From Clostridia bacterium (GTDB lineage Bacteria; Bacillota_A; Clostridia; Christensenellales; Aristaeellaceae): a stretch of 5,268 nucleotides of DNA. A program made the translations under genes and the position numbers. The notes below the pieces were generated by a model that was not told the DNA's origin, ran no database searches, and saw only the letters and a program-made list of their open reading frames with translations. This document shows, piece by piece, positions 1 through 5,268 of the stretch; position 1 is the first letter of the stretch, and each line of letters opens with the position of its first letter. The DNA lies in the NCBI GenBank assembly GCA_017938785.1, contig JAGBAU010000219.1, positions 1 to 5,268 of the forward strand. Direction: 5' to 3'.

Positions 1-606
1 ATCGTACCCTCGGTGTTCGGCGCGGTGATTACGGCGACCATGGGCGGCTACGCCTTTGCCCGCCTGCATTTCAGGGGCAAGAAGCTGCTGTTTGCCATGT
101 GCGTGGGGTCCATGCTGCTGCCATCCATGGTGATGCTGATTCCCCAGTACGTTGCCTGGACCCGCATCCTGGGCCTGCACGACAGCTACTGGCCGCTGAT
201 CCTGCCGCACTTCTGCGGCGGCGGCGCATTCAACATCTTCCTGATCCGCCAGTTCGTGATGACGGTTCCGAGGGAGCTGGACGATGCGGCCAAGATCGAC
301 GGCTGCGGCTACTGGCGCATCCTGTGGAACATCATCGTGCCCTGTATCGCGCCGGCGATGATCACGGTGGGCCTGTTGAAGTTCGTGGAGCTGTGGAACG
401 ACCTTCTGCAGCAGGTCATCTACATCAACTCCACCGATAAATTCACCATCGCACTGGGCCTGTCCCTGTTCAAGGGATCGCTCAAGTCCGACTGGTCGAA
501 GATCATGTGCGCCACCTGCCTGGCGTTCATCCCGGGCGTGGTCATCTACCTGATCGGCCAGAAGCATTTCGTGGAAGGAATTACGACGACAGGAATGAAG
601 AACTAA
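1..606 (+). CDS. Carbohydrate ABC transporter permease, CUT1 family (MalG/AraQ-like), 5'-truncated
   Basis: This is the C-terminal part of an inner-membrane permease subunit of an ABC importer for sugars, probably oligosaccharides. The frame is open from the first base, so the start lies upstream. The 201 residues visible compare with about 270-300 for the family, so roughly 70-100 N-terminal residues are missing; the GTG at 13 is internal. Hydrophobic stretches lie near residues 1-20, 30-50, 62-85, 112-135 and 165-185. The cytoplasmic EAA loop, which docks on the ATPase, is clear at residues 92-114: ELDDAAKIDG, then nine residues, then IVP. The C-terminus QKHFVEGITTTGMKN is typical of the MalG-like half of CUT1 permease pairs. 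The GH127 gene follows after 14 bases, so the two are probably co-transcribed and the cargo is probably that enzyme's substrate. The partner permease and binding protein would be expected upstream. The exact sugar cannot be read from the sequence. Confidence 0.95.
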   Translation: MVPSVFGAVITATMGGYAFARLHFRGKKLLFAMCVGSMLLPSMVMLIPQYVAWTRILGLHDSYWPLILPHFCGGGAFNIFLIRQFVMTVPRELDDAAKIDGCGYWRILWNIIVPCIAPAMITVGLLKFVELWNDLLQQVIYINSTDKFTIALGLSLFKGSLKSDWSKIMCATCLAFIPGVVIYLIGQKHFVEGITTTGMKN

Positions 607-614
607 GGAAGGAG
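605..614 (+). promoter_or_regulatory. Ribosome binding site of the GH127 gene
   Basis: The purine run AAGGAAGGAG begins inside the permease stop codon (TAA, 604-606) and ends six bases before the ATG at 621. It fixes the hydrolase start there. The frame is open further upstream, with an ATG at 507, but that codon lies inside the permease gene and has no comparable site. Confidence 0.88.
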
Positions 615-620
615 TACCCC

Positions 621-2468
621 ATGAACAAGATTCGTGAAGTACCCCTGCGGCGGGTGCAGGTTACGGACGGTTTCTGGTCTGAACGCCAGAGGATCATCGC
701 CCGCACCGCCGTGCCCTATATGGAAAGGATACTCCGGGATGAGGTGCCCGGCGCGGAGAAATCCCATGCCATCGAAAACTTCCGCATTGCGGCGGGGGAG
801 AGCAGGGGCGAATTCTACGGCATGGTGTTTCAGGATACGGACGTCTACAAGTGGCTGGAAACGGCTTCCTATTCGCTGTTGGTGTATCCCGACCCCGAAC
901 TGGAAGCGCGCATGGATGCGATCATCGATGTGATCGCCCGTGCCCAGCAGCCGGATGGATACCTGAACAGCTATTTCACCCTGCAGGAGCCGGATAAGAA
1001 GTGGACAAACCTCCTGGAGTGCCATGAGCTTTATTGCGCAGGTCACATGATTGAAGCGGCAGTGGGCCATTTTGAGGTCACCGGAAGGCGCAACCTGTTG
1101 GATATTGCCGTGAAGCTTGCCGATTGCATCGTAAACCACTTTGCGGATACGGATGCCATCCCCGGTCATCAGGAGATCGAGCTTGCGCTGATGCGGCTTT
1201 ACCGCATTACGGGAGAGAAGAAATACTGCGATATGGCGCTGCGCTTCCTGAACAACCGCGGCCAGGAGCCGGAGTACTTCAAAAAGAATACGCCTGAGCA
1301 TCCCGGCATCCATTACGGCGGCTATGATATCGATCCATGCAACCAGGATTACAACCAGACCTATGCGCCTGTGCGCGAACAGCATGAGGCCCGTGGACAT
1401 GCGGTGCGCATGATGTACATGCTCACCGCCATGGCGGATGCGGCAGAAGCCGTACAGGATGAGGAGCTCTATGCTGCCTGCCAGAACCTGTGGGAGAATA
1501 TCACCAAGCGCCAGATGTATATCACGGGCGGCCTGGGCGCTACGGCAAAATACGAAGCTTTCCTGCCGGATTACCAGCTGCCCAACGATACCGCCTATGC
1601 CGAGACCTGCGCTTCCGTGGCCATGGCATTCTTCGCAAACCGCATGCTGAATATCTCGCCCGAGGGCAGGTATGCGGATGTGCTGGAACTGGAGCTCTAC
1701 AACGGCGCATTGGCCGGCATGCAGCTGGATGGAACGCGGTATTTCTACGTCAATCCTTTGGAGGTTATTCCCGGCATTGCGGGCGAAAAGCCCGGCTATG
1801 AACATGTGCTGCCGGAACGTCCCAGGTGGCTGGCCTGCGCATGCTGCCCGCCGAACCTGTCCAGATTGATTGCATCTCTTGGCAGATACTGCTGGAGCGA
1901 ATCGGATGATGCAGTCTATTCCCACCTGTTCATCGGAAACCGGGTTCAGACTGTGCTTGCCGATATTGAACTGGAAACCGCTTATCCATGGAATGGCGGC
2001 GCAAAATACACCATACATCCGCATGCGGACAGGCCTTTTGCACTGATGGTGCATATTCCGGGATATGTACCATTGGTGCAGGTGCTGCTGAACGGAGCAG
2101 CGTTTCCTGCTTCGATAGAAAACGGCTATCTGCGCATTGAAAGGGCATGGCGGGAAGGGGATTGCATGGAGCTGCGGTTTGAACTGACGCCGCGCCGCAT
2201 TTACCCTGATCCCAACGTGAAGGCCAATGCCGGATGCGTTGCCTTGGCAAAGGGGCCCATGATTTACTGCTTTGAAGGTGTGGATAATTCTGAGGAACTG
2301 TCGAAGCTGGGCGTTGCAAGGGACGCAGAGATTTGCGCGGGTGGTTTCAACGAACTGGACGTGGAAACGCTGATTGTGAACCGGAAACTCAGGGCGATTC
2401 CATACTTTGCATGGAGCAACCGAGGGTGCACACAAATGCGCGTGTGGATGCAGGAGGGCGGCGAATAG
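621..2468 (+). CDS. Glycoside hydrolase family 127 (DUF1680), probable beta-L-arabinofuranosidase
   Basis: Predicted retaining exo-hydrolase that removes terminal beta-L-arabinofuranose from short arabinosides. It has 615 aa, against about 658 for the characterised Bifidobacterium enzyme HypBA1. The N-terminal (alpha/alpha)6-barrel covers roughly residues 1-430 and beta-sandwich domains follow. By motif comparison with HypBA1, Glu312 (in YEAF) matches the acid/base Glu322. Glu328 and Cys330 (in YAETCAS), with Cys408 and Cys409 (in CACCPPN), match the zinc ligands Glu338, Cys340, Cys417 and Cys418, of which Cys417 is the nucleophile. The family's C-terminal GPMIYCFEGVDN stretch is at 545-556. 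The start MNKIREVPL is typical of the family and shows no signal peptide, so the enzyme is probably cytoplasmic and acts on imported sugar. It is probably in an operon with the upstream permease. Alternatives within GH127 include release of aceric acid from rhamnogalacturonan II. The family call is firm; the substrate is inferred. Confidence 0.95.
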   Translation: MNKIREVPLRRVQVTDGFWSERQRIIARTAVPYMERILRDEVPGAEKSHAIENFRIAAGESRGEFYGMVFQDTDVYKWLETASYSLLVYPDPELEARMDAIIDVIARAQQPDGYLNSYFTLQEPDKKWTNLLECHELYCAGHMIEAAVGHFEVTGRRNLLDIAVKLADCIVNHFADTDAIPGHQEIELALMRLYRITGEKKYCDMALRFLNNRGQEPEYFKKNTPEHPGIHYGGYDIDPCNQDYNQTYAPVREQHEARGHAVRMMYMLTAMADAAEAVQDEELYAACQNLWENITKRQMYITGGLGATAKYEAFLPDYQLPNDTAYAETCASVAMAFFANRMLNISPEGRYADVLELELYNGALAGMQLDGTRYFYVNPLEVIPGIAGEKPGYEHVLPERPRWLACACCPPNLSRLIASLGRYCWSESDDAVYSHLFIGNRVQTVLADIELETAYPWNGGAKYTIHPHADRPFALMVHIPGYVPLVQVLLNGAAFPASIENGYLRIERAWREGDCMELRFELTPRRIYPDPNVKANAGCVALAKGPMIYCFEGVDNSEELSKLGVARDAEICAGGFNELDVETLIVNRKLRAIPYFAWSNRGCTQMRVWMQEGGE

Positions 2469-2527
2469 GCTGTTTTCACTGTAGAAAAGATGTGCGCCAT
2501 GTTTTCCGCCATCCTATGGATTATTGT

Positions 2528-2564
2528 CAGGGCCCCCGAAAGCAGCAAGCTTTCGGGGGCCCTG
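2528..2564 (+). terminator. Perfect 16-bp hairpin after GH127, probable terminator with poor T tract
   Basis: The arms CAGGGCCCCCGAAAGC (2528-2543) and GCTTTCGGGGGCCCTG (2549-2564) pair without a mismatch around the loop AGCAA. It begins 59 bases after the hydrolase stop codon, the usual place for an operon terminator. Only TGTTCGCC overlaps and follows the stem, so the uridine tract needed for classic intrinsic termination is weak. The opposite strand has no T run either. It may still terminate or pause polymerase, or it may protect the mRNA 3' end from exonucleases. Confidence 0.65.
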
Positions 2565-2654
2565 TTCGCCTACAAAGCAACCACTCCATCGCTACAAAGT
2601 TGAAGATATTTTTGAAAAAAACTGCTGTGTTAAGTGAATTTAGTAAAAAATTGG

Positions 2655-2683
2655 TAGAGATATTAAAATAACTATGGTATAAA
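2655..2683 (+). promoter_or_regulatory. Probable sigma-A promoter of prs (extended -10)
   Basis: An extended -10 TGGTATAAA (2675-2683; hexamer TATAAA at 2678-2683) lies 17 bases after TAGAGA (2655-2660), which matches TTGACA at four of six positions. Transcription would start near 2690 and give a leader of about 76 bases before prs. The AT-rich surroundings and the hairpin upstream support a separate transcription unit. The weak -35 is partly offset by the TG element. Confidence 0.62.
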
Positions 2684-2753
2684 TGATAGTATAGGTTATT
2701 TTTGGTTTGTTTTTCTCATCCCGGTGAACTGGAATACAAAAGATATAACAGCA

Positions 2754-2759
2754 GAGGAG
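2754..2759 (+). promoter_or_regulatory. Ribosome binding site of prs
   Basis: GAGGAG sits seven bases before the ATG at 2767. This supports that start even though it gives the protein about 20 residues more at the N-terminus than classical PRPP synthetases. Confidence 0.85.
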
Positions 2760-2766
2760 AATCAAA

Positions 2767-3915
2767 ATGATTGCCAATACTGCCGAAGCGAATGAATATG
2801 CGGTCTTCGAAAAGCAGGCTCCGAATGTTGCCCTGATTGCTTGCCCCGGTGCGGAAGAATTGACGAAACTGATTGACGGACATCTGAAGAGATGGGCTGC
2901 CAAATGTGGTATTCAAAAGGATAGCTTTATCATTGACTGTGCATGCCCCCGCTTCCAGAGTGGCGATGCAAAGGGCCTCGTGAAGGAATCCGTGCGCGGC
3001 GACGATATTTTCTTTGTGGTGGATCCCGGCAATTACAGCCTGACTTATAATCTTTTCGGCGTGGAAAACCACATGTCCCCCGATGATCATTTTGCCAACC
3101 TCAAGCGCCTGATCCAGGCAGTGGCCGGTCGTTCCCATCGCATGACGGTAATCATGCCCTCCCTCTACGGCGGACGCCAGCATCGCCGCGTTGTGCGCGA
3201 GAGCCTGGACTGCGCCGTTGCCCTGCAGGAACTGAAGAACATGGGCGTGCAGAACATCATCACCTTTGACGCGCATGATCCCCGCCTGATGAACGCGGTG
3301 CCGCTGATGAGCTTTGACAATGCCATGCCCACCTACCAGGTGCTCAAAACCCTGCTGGACCACAAGCCGGAGCTGAGCTTCCACAAGGATGACTTCATGG
3401 TCATCAGCCCGGACGAAGGTGCCATCGACCGCAATATGTATTTCTCCAGCGTCCTGGGCTGCAACCTGGGCATGTTCTACAAGCGCCGCGATTACACCCG
3501 CGTGGTCAACGGCCGCAACCCCATCGTTGCCCATGAGTATCTGGGCGAAAGCGTAGAGGGCAAGACCGTGTTCATCGCGGACGATATCATTGCCTCCGGC
3601 GAGAGCATGCTGGAAGTTGCCAGCGAGCTGAAGCAGCGCGGCGCAAAGAATATCATCGTCAACGCCACCTTCCCCCTGTTCACCAGCGGCCTGGCGAAGT
3701 TTGACGAAGCCGTTGAAGCCGGTATCCTGACTGCTGTGCTGGGCACCAACCTGACCTATCGCAAGCCTGAGCTCAAGGAGCGCGAATGGTATCTGGATGT
3801 TGACTGCTCCAAGTACTGCGCCTATTTCGTGGTTGCCATCAACCGTGAGATGAGCGTTTCCTCCCTCTGCGATCCCATCATGAAGATCAACGAGCTGCTG
3901 GAAGAGCGCGGTTAA
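2767..3915 (+). CDS. prs: Divergent ribose-phosphate pyrophosphokinase (PRPP synthetase-like)
   Basis: Predicted cytoplasmic enzyme making 5-phosphoribosyl diphosphate from ribose 5-phosphate and ATP, for nucleotide, histidine and tryptophan synthesis. It has 382 aa against about 315 for classical Prs, with some 20 extra residues before the first strand (VALIACPG) and a longer C-terminal tail. Two phosphoribosyltransferase-type halves are visible. Key places are PRFQSG then ESVRG near 61-77 (classical RFSDGE and ESVRG), GGRQHRR at 135-141 (classical ARQDRK), DAHD at 168-171 (classical DLHA), KRR at 239-241 (catalytic flexible loop) and the phosphosugar loop ADDIIASGES at 271-280 (classical VDDMIDTGGT). 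MSVSSL near the end matches the family C-terminus. The classical QGFF part of the family signature is replaced by PRLMNAVP. Its own promoter and terminator make it monocistronic. A regulatory or non-canonical paralogue is possible; the fold assignment is firm and the activity is inferred. Confidence 0.88.
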   Translation: MIANTAEANEYAVFEKQAPNVALIACPGAEELTKLIDGHLKRWAAKCGIQKDSFIIDCACPRFQSGDAKGLVKESVRGDDIFFVVDPGNYSLTYNLFGVENHMSPDDHFANLKRLIQAVAGRSHRMTVIMPSLYGGRQHRRVVRESLDCAVALQELKNMGVQNIITFDAHDPRLMNAVPLMSFDNAMPTYQVLKTLLDHKPELSFHKDDFMVISPDEGAIDRNMYFSSVLGCNLGMFYKRRDYTRVVNGRNPIVAHEYLGESVEGKTVFIADDIIASGESMLEVASELKQRGAKNIIVNATFPLFTSGLAKFDEAVEAGILTAVLGTNLTYRKPELKEREWYLDVDCSKYCAYFVVAINREMSVSSLCDPIMKINELLEERG

Positions 3916-3927
3916 ATCGTATATATC

Positions 3928-3970
3928 GGAAACCTGGAAGTATTGCTTCCGGGTTTCCTGTTTTTGTGTT
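3928..3970 (+). terminator. Intrinsic terminator of prs
   Basis: The arms GGAAACCTGGAAG (3928-3940) and CTTCCGGGTTTCC (3946-3958) form a 13-bp stem with a single G-U pair around the loop TATTG. The T-rich tail TGTTTTTGTGTT follows directly. It begins 12 bases after the prs stop codon and separates prs from pgi. Confidence 0.94.
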
Positions 3971-3979
3971 CATATATCC

Positions 3980-4008
3980 TTGAAAATCATGGGGAATGGT
4001 AGTATAAT
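3980..4008 (+). promoter_or_regulatory. Sigma-A promoter of pgi
   Basis: TTGAAA (3980-3985), a 17-base spacer and a perfect TATAAT (4003-4008) form a near-consensus housekeeping promoter. Transcription would start near 4015, giving a leader of about 50 bases. It lies just after the prs terminator, so pgi has its own strong promoter, as expected for a highly expressed glycolytic gene. Confidence 0.87.
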
Positions 4009-4051
4009 TAAAATCAGTGTAACATAGCTATAAATGTGGTTTACAAATACG

Positions 4052-4057
4052 AGGAGG
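4052..4057 (+). promoter_or_regulatory. Ribosome binding site of pgi
   Basis: A full AGGAGG lies eight bases before the ATG at 4066 and fixes the pgi start. Confidence 0.92.
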
Positions 4058-4065
4058 AATCTGGC

Positions 4066-5268
4066 ATGATTAATTGGAAGAATATGGATACCCTGGCTTC
4101 CTATCAGGAGCTTTTGAATGTGGAGCGCGTGAACCTCGTTGCAGCCATGAGCGGCGAAAACGGCGCGCAGCGCGTAAAGAACTACAGCGTGCCCATGGGC
4201 GCAGGCATGGACTTCAACTACGGCGCACGCCCGGTGGATGATGCAATTCTGGCCGGCCTTGCCAAGTTTGCTGAGGAAGCCCAGCTGGCTGAAAAGTATG
4301 AAGCCCTGTACAACGGCGAAGTGATCAACACCGGCGAAAAGCGCCTGGTTCTGCACCAGTTGACCCGTGGCCAGCAGGGCGAAGCCGTGATCGCAGACGG
4401 CGTTGACAAGCGCGCCTTCTACGTTGAGCAGCAGACCAAGATTGAAGCCTTCGCCAAGAAGGTGCATGCAGGCGAAATCACCAACGCCGCAGGCGAGAAG
4501 TTTACCACCGTCGTGCAGATCGGCATCGGCGGCAGCGACCTGGGCCCCCGCGCCATGTACCTGGCCCTGGAGAACTGGGCAAAGGTGAACGGCTGCTTCA
4601 AGATGAAGGCCGAGTTCATCAGCAACGTGGACCCCGACGATGCAGCCGGCGTTCTGGCCAACATCGACGTTGCCCATTCCATCTTCGTGCTGGTTTCCAA
4701 GTCCGGCACCACCCTGGAGACCCTGACCAACGAATCCTTCGTCAAGGACGCCCTGGCCAAGGCTGGTCTGGACGCCTCCAAGCATATGATCGCCGTCACC
4801 AGTGAAACCTCTCCGCTGGCCAAGAGCCCGGATTACCTTGCCGCATTCTTCATGGATGACTACATCGGCGGCCGCTATTCCTCCACCTCCGCAGTGGGCG
4901 GCGCAGTGCTGTCCCTGGCCTTCGGCCCCGAGGTATTTGCCAGGTTCCTGGCAGGCGCAGCTGAGGCGGACGCCATCGCCAAGGAGAAGGATATCCTGAA
5001 GAACCCCGCCATGCTGGACGCCATGATCGGCGTTTACGAGCGCAATGTGCTGGGCTATCCCGCAACCGCCGTGCTGCCCTACAGCCAGGCTCTGAGCCGC
5101 TTCCCGGCCCACCTGCAGCAGCTGGATATGGAATCCAACGGCAAGTCCGTCAACCGCTACGGCGAGGCCGTGAACTACTCCACCGGCCCCATCATCTTCG
5201 GTGAGCCCGGCACCAACGGCCAGCACTCCTTCTATCAGCTGCTGCACCAGGGCACCGACATCACCCCC
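4066..5268 (+). CDS. pgi: Glucose-6-phosphate isomerase, 3'-truncated by the window end
   Basis: Cytoplasmic enzyme of glycolysis and gluconeogenesis that interconverts glucose 6-phosphate and fructose 6-phosphate. The frame is open from the ATG to the last base, giving 401 residues; long-form isomerases have about 530-550, so roughly 130 or more are missing. Two SIS-type sugar-phosphate domains are visible. GIGGSDLGP is at 153-161, the phosphate-binding SKSGTTLET at 211-219, and the family signature DYIGGRYSSTSAVGG at 265-279 with the catalytic Arg at 270. GEPGTNGQHSF begins at 379 with the catalytic base Glu380. The catalytic His lies about 30 residues further on and is outside the window. 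The loop reads SKSGTT where E. coli and mammalian enzymes have SKTFTT, which points to a different bacterial subgroup. Eleven of its 12 Arg codons are CGC or CGT, consistent with high expression. The identity is firm. Confidence 0.97.
   Translation, partial: MINWKNMDTLASYQELLNVERVNLVAAMSGENGAQRVKNYSVPMGAGMDFNYGARPVDDAILAGLAKFAEEAQLAEKYEALYNGEVINTGEKRLVLHQLTRGQQGEAVIADGVDKRAFYVEQQTKIEAFAKKVHAGEITNAAGEKFTTVVQIGIGGSDLGPRAMYLALENWAKVNGCFKMKAEFISNVDPDDAAGVLANIDVAHSIFVLVSKSGTTLETLTNESFVKDALAKAGLDASKHMIAVTSETSPLAKSPDYLAAFFMDDYIGGRYSSTSAVGGAVLSLAFGPEVFARFLAGAAEADAIAKEKDILKNPAMLDAMIGVYERNVLGYPATAVLPYSQALSRFPAHLQQLDMESNGKSVNRYGEAVNYSTGPIIFGEPGTNGQHSFYQLLHQGTDITP

Larger units (their letters stand above)
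2469..2766. other. Intergenic region between GH127 and prs
   Basis: This 298-base spacer holds no credible gene. The first 95 bases carry the GH127 3' end and a strong hairpin (2528-2564). From about 2580 the composition turns sharply AT-rich, and a probable promoter (2655-2683) and a leader of about 75 bases lead into prs. An 8-bp direct repeat CTACAAAG (2570-2577 and 2592-2599) is too short to carry meaning. I see no riboswitch-like fold in the leader. Confidence 0.7.

Noticed and set aside
507..620. Upstream in-frame extension of GH127 from the ATG at 507
   Set aside because: It overlaps the permease reading frame, and the extra residues do not look like a GH127 N-terminus. The ATG at 621 has a good ribosome site and the family's usual start.
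603..2435. A 610-codon open frame on the - strand covering nearly all of the GH127 gene
   Set aside because: It is in codon register with the sense gene, so it stays open only because that gene avoids TTA, CTA and TCA codons over this stretch. Its translation resembles no family I know, and the sense strand encodes a clear GH127 with its catalytic residues.
2612..2640. A second possible prs promoter, TTGAAA (2612-2617) with TGAATT (2635-2640)
   Set aside because: The -10 matches consensus at only three of six positions. The extended -10 at 2675-2683 is clearly better.
2716..3534. A 272-codon open frame on the - strand opposite prs
   Set aside because: It is again in codon register with the sense gene, has no convincing ribosome site or family resemblance, and is fully explained by codon bias.
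4022..4037. Short inverted repeats just after the pgi start site (ATAGCTAT at 4024-4031; ACAT/ATGT at 4022-4037) as an operator
   Set aside because: Arms of four bases are expected by chance in AT-rich DNA, and they match no operator I recognise. There is no CcpA-type cre site.
3970..5247. A 425-codon open frame on the - strand opposite pgi
   Set aside because: Same cause: it is in register with pgi, which lacks TTA, CTA and TCA codons here. The predicted protein is low-complexity, rich in Gly, Ala, His and Val, and the frame runs through the pgi promoter.

Overview
The window looks like chromosomal DNA from a Gram-positive anaerobe of the Clostridia type, possibly a gut or plant-fibre-associated lineage. 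This is inferred from three things: G/C-rich codon third positions beside AT-rich spacers with strong AGGAGG-type ribosome sites, the gene families present, and Firmicutes-style promoters (TTGAAA-17-TATAAT and an extended -10). No marker gene fixes the taxon. All four genes are on the + strand and the layout is compact. I found no RNA gene, mobile element, CRISPR array or prophage part.

Region 1 (1-2564) is the distal end of a sugar-utilisation operon. It holds the C-terminal two thirds of a CUT1-type (MalG/AraQ-like) ABC sugar permease. Fourteen bases later comes a complete GH127 (DUF1680) glycoside hydrolase with the family's Glu and Cys/Zn active-site residues. The enzyme has no signal peptide, which suggests that a short beta-L-arabinofuranoside, or a related pectin or glycoprotein fragment, is imported intact and then cut in the cytoplasm. 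A perfect 16-bp hairpin follows the hydrolase and probably ends the transcript, although its T tract is poor.

Region 2 (2565-3970) is an AT-rich spacer with a probable extended -10 promoter, then a complete monocistronic gene for a divergent PRPP synthetase-like protein of 382 aa. It ends at a textbook intrinsic terminator.

Region 3 (3971-5268) has a near-consensus promoter driving pgi, glucose-6-phosphate isomerase, whose 3' end lies beyond the window.

Together the genes cover entry of a plant-type sugar and two central sugar-phosphate steps (PRPP formation and G6P/F6P interconversion). prs and pgi have their own promoters, so any link to the arabinoside operon is metabolic at most. I found no clearly new biological system. 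The item most worth checking is the PRPP synthetase, which departs from the classical family in its signature, its ribose-phosphate loop and its N-terminal length.
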